Assembly: GCA_015485035.1 (NCBI GenBank)
Contig: WFUI01000134.1
Coordinates: forward strand, 1 to 8,437
DNA length: 8,437 nt
DNA from: Mariprofundus sp.
GTDB taxonomy: Bacteria > Pseudomonadota > Zetaproteobacteria > Mariprofundales > Mariprofundaceae
Reading direction: 5' to 3'
Shown here: positions 1 to 5,518 of the stretch, in pieces
Position numbering within the stretch: position 1 is the stretch's first letter
How the letters are laid out: each line of letters opens with the position of its first letter
Program-made: the position numbers and the translations under genes
The notes under the pieces: generated by a model
The model's input: only the letters and a program-made list of their open reading frames with translations
What the model was told of the DNA's origin: nothing
The model's database searches: none

Positions 1-505
1 GCGGGATGACTTTTAATAATCCTTTTTCTACATCCAGTGGTGTTTTACCCGGTGCCAGACCTGTGCGATTGCCGAGCCGGAAGATATGTGTGTCCACAGC
101 CATGGTCGGTTCCCCGAACAGGACATTAAGCACAACATTGGCAGTTTTCCTGCCCACGCCTGGCAGTGCCTCCAGGTCTTTTCGTGTACGGGGTACGGAA
201 CCACCATGTTTGCTTACCAGCATTTCACAAGTGCCGATAAGGTGTTTTGCCTTGCTGTTATAAAGCCCGAGCGAGGAGATGTATGTTTTCAACTTTTCCT
301 CACCCAACTCAAGAATTGCTTCGGGTGTGTTAGCAACAGGAAAGAGTTTGGCAGTGGCTTTATTGACACCAGTATCGGTAGATTGGGCTGACAGCATGAC
401 CGCAGCCAACAGTTCGAATTCATTGCTGTAATTCAGTTCGGTGACAGGCTCCGGGTTGGCAGCCCGCAGGTGTTCAAAGAAACGCCGTATCTCGGCGGCT
501 GTCAT
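1..505 (-). CDS. nth: Endonuclease III (DNA glycosylase/AP lyase), 3' end cut by window edge
   Basis: This base-excision repair enzyme removes oxidised pyrimidines from DNA and cleaves the resulting abasic site. The 168 residues in the window align without gaps to the start of E. coli Nth: NPEPVTELNYSNEFELL near residue 17, LSAQSTD at 38-44, and the helix-hairpin-helix LPGVGRKTA at 114-122. The catalytic Lys is residue 120 and the catalytic Asp is residue 138 (AVDTHIF), the same numbers as in E. coli. The frame is open at the left edge. The usual length is about 211 residues, so about 43 are missing, including the four cysteines that would bind the C-terminal [4Fe-4S] cluster; that cluster cannot be checked here. 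The ATG at 505-503 follows GGTGG and lies 15 bases after the stop of the pilP-like gene, so the two are probably co-transcribed. Confidence 0.96.
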   Translation of the reverse strand, partial: MTAAEIRRFFEHLRAANPEPVTELNYSNEFELLAAVMLSAQSTDTGVNKATAKLFPVANTPEAILELGEEKLKTYISSLGLYNSKAKHLIGTCEMLVSKHGGSVPRTRKDLEALPGVGRKTANVVLNVLFGEPTMAVDTHIFRLGNRTGLAPGKTPLDVEKGLLKVIP

Positions 506-520
506 GGATGCCACCAAGAT

Positions 521-1012
521 CTATTCGTTGACTTCTTTCATGGTCAGCGTGACCTGATGACTCACAATATTCCCTGCAGGGTTGAGTATCTGCTCGGTAA
601 GATATACGGTGTTATCTTCTATTTTTTCAATTTTCCCGTTATTTTTTCCCACATAATTGCCCTTTCGAACAACATATCCTTTTTTTGAAGCATCTTCGAT
701 CATGGCTACGCGTTCACCACCCATACTGAAAATAGCTACAAGTCTGAGTACATCGAGATCAAAATTTTCCAGCGGCTCCCGTTTGCGGTTGGCCATGATC
801 CTTTTCTTTTCCAGTAGTGAGGCCTGATGGCTTGCTGCAACACGGGCAAGATAAGAGGCAAACGGATCACGAAGGTTTGCAAAATCAATTTCAGGAGCTT
901 TGACCATATGCTTCAGTGCATCAGGGATATTTGTGTCATCAGCGCCTGAAGCAGCCTGCAGGGGCGATGCACTCAGCATGAGCCCCGAAATTAGCCATAT
1001 CAAATGCTTCAT
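521..1012 (-). CDS. pilP: PilP-family type IV pilus assembly protein, without a lipobox
   Basis: PilP proteins join the inner-membrane PilMNO complex to the outer-membrane secretin PilQ of type IV pili. This 163-residue protein has the family pattern: an LRDPF motif at 47-51 after a flexible N-terminus, then KREPLENFDLDVLRLV at 77-92, and a small beta domain with VAMIED, GYVVRKGNYVGKNNGKI and a closing VYLTEQ. Residues 1-20 form a signal peptide (positive start, hydrophobic core, ending SPLQA before ASG), which suggests cleavage by signal peptidase I. There is no Cys anywhere in the protein, so it cannot be a lipoprotein as classical PilP is. I chose the ATG at 1012 because AGGGAG sits 6 bases upstream and the signal peptide starts there; a longer frame from 1096 adds 28 unlikely residues. 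It precedes nth, with no other pil gene in the window. The family is fairly sure, but a role in pili is inferred. Confidence 0.8.
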   Translation of the reverse strand: MKHLIWLISGLMLSASPLQAASGADDTNIPDALKHMVKAPEIDFANLRDPFASYLARVAASHQASLLEKKRIMANRKREPLENFDLDVLRLVAIFSMGGERVAMIEDASKKGYVVRKGNYVGKNNGKIEKIEDNTVYLTEQILNPAGNIVSHQVTLTMKEVNE

Positions 1013-1018
1013 GATGAT

Positions 1019-1024
1019 CTCCCT
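1019..1024 (-). promoter_or_regulatory. Shine-Dalgarno AGGGAG that fixes the pilP-like start
   Basis: On the minus strand AGGGAG is followed by six bases and then the ATG at 1012-1010. No comparable site was noted in front of the upstream ATG at 1096, so the shorter start is preferred. Confidence 0.75.
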
Positions 1025-1134
1025 GCAAAGCGCAGTAACATATTCACTAGCAATTACAGCAGAATGTTTGTCACATGCAAAGTTTTGTGCTGCCAAAAAC
1101 AGTCACTGACGTAGGAATCATGGTATTTTATTGC

Positions 1135-1593
1135 TTATCGTTTGCCGGAAGAACCAAATCCACCATCACCACGCTGGGTTGCTGATAATGCATCGACTTG
1201 CCGGAAATCTGCCTGCACGAACGGGGCGATAATCATCTGGGCGATACGGTCGCCGCGCTGAACTGTGAACGCTTTACTACCATGGTTGATCAGAATTACA
1301 CCAACTTCACCACGATAATCGGCGTCGATCGTGCCGGGCGAGTTAAGCACTGTGATGCCGTGCTTCAGGGCGAGACCTGAACGGGGTCTGATTTGTGCTT
1401 CATAATTATCCGGTAATGCCATGGCGAAGCCGGTTTTGATCAGTGCATGGTCGCCTGGCGCGATAATGACATCGGCATCTACCGCAGCGCGCAAATCAGC
1501 ACCAGCGGCATGCGTGGTGGCGTAGAAGGGTAAATCGATGCCTTCGCCATGCGGTAAGGTCTGAATGTGAACAACAGGGTTTTGAATACTCAT
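1135..1593 (-). CDS. dut: dUTPase (deoxyuridine 5'-triphosphate nucleotidohydrolase)
   Basis: This trimeric enzyme hydrolyses dUTP to dUMP and pyrophosphate, which keeps uracil out of DNA and supplies dUMP for thymidylate synthesis. At 152 residues it has the usual length and all five family motifs in order: AGADLRA (30-36), [10 protein letters not shown] (70-79), [11 protein letters not shown] (87-97, catalytic Asp90), RGDRIAQM (113-120) and the glycine-rich C-terminal arm [10 protein letters not shown] (141-150) that closes over the nucleotide. Its ATG overlaps the coaBC stop as ATGA (1593-1590), which suggests translational coupling. A GGAG 8 bases upstream, inside coaBC, can serve as its own ribosome site. 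The coaBC-dut order is common in proteobacteria. Confidence 0.98.
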   Translation of the reverse strand: MSIQNPVVHIQTLPHGEGIDLPFYATTHAAGADLRAAVDADVIIAPGDHALIKTGFAMALPDNYEAQIRPRSGLALKHGITVLNSPGTIDADYRGEVGVILINHGSKAFTVQRGDRIAQMIIAPFVQADFRQVDALSATQRGDGGFGSSGKR

Positions 1594-2774
1594 CTGTTTA
1601 ACTCCGTGATGTGGTTAATAATTTGTTCAGCGAAGGCGGATTTTGAATCGGCGGTGATGGTTTGTTCACTATCGTTACGAACCCACCAGCCACCAGCCAG
1701 GTTGCTTCCCATATTGGAAATATCATTGGCGACGATCGCATCAACATGTTTGTTGAGCAGTTTGGATCTGGCATGCGCGATATGGTTGTCGCTTTCTGCG
1801 GCAAAGGCGATGACCCGACCGGGTCGGGACGGCATGTTGGCAATGTGAGCGACGATATCCGGATTTGCACTCAGTTCGATCATCATGGTTTGCATATCGC
1901 CGCGTTTGAGTTTGCCATGCAGTGAATCCCTGAAGCGAAAATCGCTGACGGCGGCTGTGCCGATAAATACATCGCTGTCAGCTGCTTCCTGCTCACAGGC
2001 TCGAAGCATTTGTTCAGCTGACTCGACATCCATGCGTTTGACGTGAGCATGGCTTGCCGGTGTCCCCGGCCCGGCAATAAAGCTGACGTTTGCCCCTCTG
2101 ATCGCAGCCCGATCGGCAAGCAATGCGCCGAGCATACCGCTGGCACGATTGGTCAGGATACGTACATCATCCCAGGCTTCCACGGTCGGGCCGCCATTGA
2201 TGACCCAGCGCTGGCCGTGCAAATCATGCTCCGCCATCAGTGGCAGCAATTCCGATAAAATGGTACGTACATCGGCCAGTCGTCCTGCACCCGATTCACC
2301 GCAGGCCAGCTCGCCTTCATCCGGCCCGACGCAGTGCATGCCGCGCTGCTTCAGCGTTGCCATATTACGCCGGGTGGCTTCGGATTCCCACATTGAGGTA
2401 TTCATGGCCGGAGCCAGTAATACCGGCGGCTTGTCACAGACCTGCATAATCGTGGTTAGCAAGTCATCAGCGATGCCGTGTGCTATTCGCGCCAGCAGGC
2501 TGGCCGTGGCTGGCGCGATAATTACCGCATCGGCTTGACGTGCCAGCGCGATATGTCCCATCTCACGTTCGGATGTCAGATCAAATAATTCAGTAAACAC
2601 CTGATTACCAGTCAGCGCTTCAAAGGTGAGCGGGGTGACAAATTCGCAGGCGGACCTGGTCATTACGCAATGCACATCCGCACCGGCCTTGCTCAGCATG
2701 CGCGCCAGTTCGGCCACCTTGTAGACGGCGATGCCGCCGCCGATGCCGATGAGGATTCTTTTACCATTCAACAT
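1590..2774 (-). CDS. coaBC: Bifunctional phosphopantothenoylcysteine decarboxylase / phosphopantothenate-cysteine ligase
   Basis: This cytoplasmic enzyme joins 4'-phosphopantothenate to cysteine (CoaB, CTP-dependent) and decarboxylates the product to 4'-phosphopantetheine (CoaC, FMN-dependent) for coenzyme A synthesis. The 394-residue length is normal for the fused form. The CoaC half (about 1-180) shows the Rossmann-like start [10 protein letters not shown], catalytic His74 (GHI), PAMN at 122-125 with Asn125, and the flap Cys158 in [12 protein letters not shown]. The CoaB half (about 187-394) has GGPTVE (194-199), NRASG (209-213), AAVSDF (274-279) and the lysine-rich KLKR (288-291) of the ligase active site. 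The ATG at 2774 follows AAGG at 7 bases. The gene starts 21 bases after the bcp stop and overlaps dut by 4 bases, so bcp-coaBC-dut is probably one operon. Confidence 0.98.
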   Translation of the reverse strand: MLNGKRILIGIGGGIAVYKVAELARMLSKAGADVHCVMTRSACEFVTPLTFEALTGNQVFTELFDLTSEREMGHIALARQADAVIIAPATASLLARIAHGIADDLLTTIMQVCDKPPVLLAPAMNTSMWESEATRRNMATLKQRGMHCVGPDEGELACGESGAGRLADVRTILSELLPLMAEHDLHGQRWVINGGPTVEAWDDVRILTNRASGMLGALLADRAAIRGANVSFIAGPGTPASHAHVKRMDVESAEQMLRACEQEAADSDVFIGTAAVSDFRFRDSLHGKLKRGDMQTMMIELSANPDIVAHIANMPSRPGRVIAFAAESDNHIAHARSKLLNKHVDAIVANDISNMGSNLAGGWWVRNDSEQTITADSKSAFAEQIINHITELNR

Positions 2775-2795
2775 ATCTATGCCTTGAGCTACGAG

Positions 2796-3278
2796 TTATG
2801 ACTGAAGCTCCTTCAGCGTATTGAGTACAGTTTCAACGTGATCTTTGACGCGCACCTTGCGCCATGCAAATGCGATGTCGCCTTCCGGGTTGATAATGAA
2901 GGTGGAGCGTTCAACGCCAAGATATTCCCTGCCGTAATTCTTTTTGAGTTGCAATACGTCAAAGGCCTTGCACAGGGCTTCTTCGGTATCGGCCATGAGC
3001 GGAAAGTTCAGCCCCTGTTTTTCGGTGAAGCGGGCATGCGATTTCACCGAATCGCGACTGACGCCGATAATAGCGGCATTGGCAGCCGAAAAATCAGGCA
3101 GGGCATCGCGGAATTCGCAGGATTCAGTGGTGCAACCCGGCGTACTGTCTTTGGGATAAAAATAGAGGATGATCCATCGGCCTTTCAGATCGGCCAGCTT
3201 CAAGCGTCCTTCGGGCCACGTGTCCAGTTCGATATCTGCCGGTGCTGCGTCGCCGGGATTGATGTTGTAATCTGCCAT
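2796..3278 (-). CDS. bcp: Peroxiredoxin of the Bcp/PrxQ family (thiol peroxidase)
   Basis: Bcp reduces hydrogen peroxide and organic hydroperoxides, and is itself recycled by thioredoxin. The 160-residue protein has the thioredoxin-fold core WIILYFYPKD, then the active site STPGCTTESC with peroxidatic Cys49 and resolving Cys54 five residues later, the arrangement of atypical 2-Cys PrxQ enzymes. The conserved Arg near the active site is probably Arg124 (VERSTFII). The length is near the family norm and there is no signal peptide, so it acts in the cytoplasm. The ATG at 3278 is preceded by GAGGT at 7 bases. It is the first gene of the bcp-coaBC-dut run and diverges from ispH, which encodes an oxygen-sensitive iron-sulfur enzyme. 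A link through oxidative stress is possible but not shown. Confidence 0.97.
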   Translation of the reverse strand: MADYNINPGDAAPADIELDTWPEGRLKLADLKGRWIILYFYPKDSTPGCTTESCEFRDALPDFSAANAAIIGVSRDSVKSHARFTEKQGLNFPLMADTEEALCKAFDVLQLKKNYGREYLGVERSTFIINPEGDIAFAWRKVRVKDHVETVLNTLKELQS

Positions 3279-3341
3279 GACTGTTACCTCGGTTCGAATT
3301 TGTTAGTGTTGGTGCGAAACCGTAACGCAAGGGGCTACTGA
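3279..3341. promoter_or_regulatory. Divergent promoter region between bcp and ispH
   Basis: These 63 bases separate two divergent start codons, so promoters for both genes must lie here or reach into the 5' ends of the coding regions. I could not find a convincing -35/-10 pair on either strand. The ribosome sites are clear: AAGGGG 7 bases before ispH and GAGGT 7 bases before bcp. Confidence 0.45.
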
Positions 3342-4304
3342 ATGCAGCAAGAAACCAGCACCATCACTATCCAGCCGAAGTCGGTTTTACTGGCCGAGCC
3401 GCGTGGTTTTTGTGCCGGCGTGGATCGGGCGATTGAAATTGTTGAACGGGCTTTGCAGGTCTATGGCGCGCCGGTCTATGTGCGTCATGAAATTGTACAC
3501 AATCGTTTTGTTGTCGAGAATTTGCGAGCCAAGGGTGCGGTATTTATTGATGAAGTAGATGATGCACCCGATGGCGCGTTGCTGATTTTTTCCGCCCACG
3601 GTGTCAGCAAGGCTGTGCGCGAGGCAGGTGCCAGGCGCGATCTGCATATTATTGATGCGACCTGTCCGCTGGTCACCAAGGTGCATCTGGAATTACTGCG
3701 TCATTATGCCAACGGGCTGCAGGTCGTATTGATCGGCCATGCCGGGCACCCGGAAGTCGAGGGAACGATGGGGCAGGCACCGGAAGGAGCTGTATTGCTG
3801 ATTTCCGAACCGGAAGATGTGCCTGGATTGCAAGTGAACGACCCCGAAAAACTGGCATTTGTGACGCAAACGACCCTGAGTGTGGATGATACGCGCGAGG
3901 TGCTGGATGCGCTGAAAGCGAGGTTCCCTGGCATTATCGGGCCGAAACGTGAGGATATCTGTTATGCCACCAGCAATCGACAGGAAGCGGTCAAGGCGCT
4001 GGCGAAGCGTTGCGATGTGGTCCTGGTGATCGGTTCGAAAAATTCATCCAACTCCAACCGCTTGCGTGAGGTGGCTGAGCGTGCAGGAAGTGATGCGTAT
4101 TTGATCGATGGTCCGGATGATATTGATATCAACTGGTTTTCAGCCGATACAAAAGTGGGAATCACAGCAGGTGCTTCAGCGCCCGAAGGGCTGGTTAAAC
4201 AGGTTGCAGGCTGGCTCAGCGAACAAGGCTTTTCGAATATTGGCACGCTCACTGTCAAAGAAGAAAATGTAACCTTCATGCTGCCTGAAGAGCTGCGCCA
4301 ATGA
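3342..4304 (+). CDS. ispH: 4-hydroxy-3-methylbut-2-enyl diphosphate reductase
   Basis: IspH catalyses the last step of the MEP pathway, reducing HMBPP to IPP and DMAPP with an oxygen-sensitive [4Fe-4S] cluster. All key elements of the family are visible in 320 residues: cluster cysteines Cys24 ([10 protein letters not shown]), Cys108 (DATCPLV) and Cys207 ([10 protein letters not shown]); substrate and proton-relay residues His53 (HEIVHN), His86 (FSAHGVS), His136 and Glu138 ([11 protein letters not shown]); [22 protein letters not shown]; and [10 protein letters not shown]. Relative to E. coli, about 12 extra residues precede the first motif. The start is supported by AAGGGG at 7 bases. The gene stands alone after bcp diverges, and is not in the lspA-fkpB neighbourhood seen in enterobacteria. 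Confidence 0.98.
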   Translation: MQQETSTITIQPKSVLLAEPRGFCAGVDRAIEIVERALQVYGAPVYVRHEIVHNRFVVENLRAKGAVFIDEVDDAPDGALLIFSAHGVSKAVREAGARRDLHIIDATCPLVTKVHLELLRHYANGLQVVLIGHAGHPEVEGTMGQAPEGAVLLISEPEDVPGLQVNDPEKLAFVTQTTLSVDDTREVLDALKARFPGIIGPKREDICYATSNRQEAVKALAKRCDVVLVIGSKNSSNSNRLREVAERAGSDAYLIDGPDDIDINWFSADTKVGITAGASAPEGLVKQVAGWLSEQGFSNIGTLTVKEENVTFMLPEELRQ

Positions 4305-4359
4305 TATTTTGGCGACTTCGGTTTAACCATGTGTTTTTCGTTTAATGCAAGGCAATACC

Positions 4360-4385
4360 GGATCACTGCTTCCATGCAGTGATTC
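4360..4385. terminator. Hairpin downstream of ispH, possible terminator
   Basis: ATCACTGC (4362-4369) and GCAGTGAT (4376-4383) form a perfect 8-base-pair stem around the loop TTCCAT, extended by a G-T wobble and one G-C pair. It lies 55 bases after the ispH stop, between two genes that point towards each other. Neither strand has a T-run directly after it, so it is either a weak, factor-assisted terminator, an RNA 3'-end stabiliser, or a protein site. Confidence 0.4.
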
Positions 4386-4429
4386 AGTACGATGTTGAAA
4401 GAGTACCTTCCGTATTGGTCGGATATCCC

Positions 4430-4450
4430 AACTGTTCAAATTAAACAGTT
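4430..4450. terminator. AT-rich 7-base-pair inverted repeat at the end of the small ORF
   Basis: AACTGTT (4430-4436) pairs with AACAGTT (4444-4450) around a 7-base loop. The stop codon of the minus-strand small gene (4443-4441) lies in the loop. On the plus strand the right arm runs into TTTT, so this could help end ispH transcripts, but the stem is weak. Confidence 0.25.
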
Positions 4451-4635
4451 TTCAGATGACGAATCATCAGTTTTAAATCGCCAAGATTGATGGTTTGCCC
4501 ATGGTCAGTATTATGCTTTTTTAAAAAGAAGGTTCGGCCCCCTCGGTGCTTTAGTACTGTTTTTGCGCGGGCGGATGAACCGAATTTTTGTTCAGTTGCT
4601 TCCAGATATGATGTGATCGTTTGTTTGATGATCAT
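4441..4635 (-). CDS. Small basic protein of unknown function (64 residues)
   Basis: I do not recognise this protein. Its reality is supported by a near-ideal GGAGG 5 bases before the ATG at 4635, and by a position divergent from the CDGSH gene. It starts MIIKQTITSYLEATEQKF, probably an amphipathic helix. The middle is rich in basic residues with HRGGRTFFLKK at 30-40, and it ends in LGDLKLMIRHLKTV. Lys plus Arg total 12 against 4 acidic residues, with 4 His and no Cys. There is no signal peptide or membrane segment, so it is probably cytosolic. The charge fits nucleic-acid or ribosome binding, but that is only a guess. The frame can be extended upstream to 4743, but that would run through the ribosome site. 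The region looks more AT-rich than its neighbours. A dnaX-like slippery heptamer lies in frame at 4522-4516. Confidence 0.6.
   Translation of the reverse strand: MIIKQTITSYLEATEQKFGSSARAKTVLKHRGGRTFFLKKHNTDHGQTINLGDLKLMIRHLKTV
4516..4522 (-). other. A AAA AAG slippery heptamer in the zero frame of the small ORF
   Basis: Codons 38-40 of the small gene read TTA AAA AAG, so the heptamer A AAA AAG is in the register needed for -1 frameshifting, as in E. coli dnaX. It is directly preceded by T TTA AAA, another X XXY YYZ pattern. A -1 slip would add one Ala codon and stop at TAA (4513-4511), giving a protein of 41 residues. A G-rich stretch lies about 15 bases upstream, and only a 4-base-pair hairpin lies downstream, so the stimulators are weak. 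The heptamer is seen; use as a frameshift site is inferred. Confidence 0.25.
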
Positions 4636-4640
4636 ATTGA

Positions 4641-4645
4641 CCTCC
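4641..4645 (-). promoter_or_regulatory. Shine-Dalgarno GGAGG of the small basic protein gene
   Basis: GGAGG on the minus strand, followed by TCAAT and the ATG at 4635. It is the strongest ribosome site in the window and the main reason to accept the short ORF and this start. Confidence 0.65.
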
Positions 4646-4798
4646 GTGAAAATTTTCCGCATGGTGAAAATGAAAGGTGACATGATGTTGACAGACACAT
4701 GACATCTGTGTGGCAGATGGATAAAGAATTGCGGGTTCTTCAAAATTCATCCTGATCTGCTTAGTCTGAGTCGCAGTTGGCTGGAGATAGAAAAGGCA

Positions 4799-4804
4799 GA
4801 GGAG
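4799..4804 (+). promoter_or_regulatory. Shine-Dalgarno GAGGAG that fixes the CDGSH gene start
   Basis: GAGGAG lies 5 bases before the ATG at 4810. A TTG at 4777 in the same frame has a weaker context, and the extra 11 residues would be translated from the ribosome site itself, so the ATG is preferred. Confidence 0.65.
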
Positions 4805-4809
4805 ATTTT

Positions 4810-5457
4810 ATGGGTCGGAGTCATCGTTATGAAGGAGAGGCAGTCATTGTTGAATTCGACCTTTCCCGATGTATTCATGCCGGTGATTGCACCCGCGACC
4901 TTCCGGACGTATTTAGCACCAAGCGCAGTGGTCGCTGGGTGAAGCCGGATGCCGCACCGGTTGCAGATGTGGCGCGTATTTGTGCCCAGTGTCCGACAGG
5001 AGCACTGCGATGTATCCGCAAGGCAACAAACCAGCCGATGGATATACCTCCGGATCATAATACAGTGCAAGTGGTAACGGATGGTCCATTGTATGTGCAT
5101 GCTAATATGACAGTAAACGGCGAGCCTGAACGGGGTTACCGTGCCGCATTCTGCCGTTGCGGAGCATCACGACTGATGCCTTACTGCGATAATAGCCACC
5201 GGGAAACCGGCTTCCATGATGCGGGTGATGTCGCTGTGATAACGGCGTCAAAAAAGGCTGATGAAAATGGTGGCTTGGCAATTAACGCCATTCCCGACGG
5301 GCCGCTTATGATTCAGGGAACCTTTACACTGCTCAATGGTTCCGGCCATGAGGTTTGCGTCAATTCCGGAATCGCGATGTGCCGCTGTGGTGCATCGAAT
5401 ATGAAACCATATTGTGATGGATCCCATATATCTTCCGGTTTTCAATCCAACAAATAA
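4810..5457 (+). CDS. Iron-sulfur protein: Fer4_19-like domain plus two CDGSH domains
   Basis: The 215-residue protein appears to carry three iron-sulfur modules. Residues about 12-71 resemble the divergent single-cluster ferredoxin family Fer4_19 (the YjdI type): RCIHAGDC with Cys21 and Cys27, then CAQCPTGALRC with Cys58, Cys61 and Cys68. Two CDGSH (mitoNEET-type) domains follow, each with three Cys and one His to hold a [2Fe-2S] cluster: Cys115, Cys117, Cys126, His130 (CRCGASRLMPYCDNSH) and Cys191, Cys193, Cys202, His206 (CRCGASNMKPYCDGSH). The first has DNSH in place of DGSH, leaving the ligands intact. Each CDGSH motif is preceded by a DGPL segment (91-94, 163-166), the usual start of the family's beta-rich fold. 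There is no signal peptide or membrane segment, so it is soluble. A role in electron transfer or cluster handling is inferred. It diverges from the small basic gene and converges on serB. Confidence 0.9.
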   Translation: MGRSHRYEGEAVIVEFDLSRCIHAGDCTRDLPDVFSTKRSGRWVKPDAAPVADVARICAQCPTGALRCIRKATNQPMDIPPDHNTVQVVTDGPLYVHANMTVNGEPERGYRAAFCRCGASRLMPYCDNSHRETGFHDAGDVAVITASKKADENGGLAINAIPDGPLMIQGTFTLLNGSGHEVCVNSGIAMCRCGASNMKPYCDGSHISSGFQSNK

Positions 5458-5483
5458 AAAGTGCGGACAGATAGCTGTTTGCG
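5452..5483 (-). terminator. Possible terminator of serB in the convergent gap
   Basis: The 61 bases between the two convergent stop codons hold an imperfect inverted repeat: GCGGACAG (5463-5470) against CTGTTTGC (5475-5482) around ATAG. On the plus strand it pairs with two G-U wobbles. On the minus strand, the direction of serB, the stem has two mismatches but runs straight into five T, then A, then TTT. It could end serB transcripts; the weak stem keeps this tentative. Confidence 0.35.
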
Positions 5484-5518
5484 TTGAAAGGCAAATCCTG
5501 CCCGGAAGGTGGTTCAGA

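Larger units (their letters stand above)
4636..4809. promoter_or_regulatory. Divergent control region between the small ORF and the CDGSH gene
   Basis: These 174 bases lie between two divergent genes and hold no credible gene. A consensus -35 hexamer TTGACA is present on the plus strand at 4688-4693, but no good -10 hexamer follows at 16-18 bases. ACATGA is repeated nearby (from 4680 and from 4697). I cannot assign a known regulator site. Confidence 0.35.

Noticed and set aside
1013..1096. N-terminal extension of the pilP-like frame to an ATG at 1096
   Set aside because: The internal ATG at 1012 has a good Shine-Dalgarno and begins a signal peptide. The extension would bury the signal peptide behind 28 residues with no family match.
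1095..1108. Possible dut terminator: palindrome CAGTCACTG next to five A (five T in the direction of dut)
   Set aside because: The palindrome is only 9 bases, so after leaving a loop almost no stem remains.
1013..1134. Promoter of the pilP-nth pair
   Set aside because: A promoter is likely in this 122-base gap, but no hexamer pair with acceptable match and spacing could be found by eye.
2838..3341. Plus-strand frame of 167 codons opposite bcp
   Set aside because: It is antisense to a certain peroxiredoxin gene and its translation shows no recognisable domain, so it is a shadow frame.
4636..4743. Longer version (100 residues) of the small basic protein
   Set aside because: The extra 36 codons run through the strong GGAGG site, which would be meaningless if translation began upstream.
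4777..4809. TTG start for the CDGSH protein
   Set aside because: It gives 11 extra residues encoded by the ribosome-binding region; the ATG at 4810 with GAGGAG at 5 bases is the better start.
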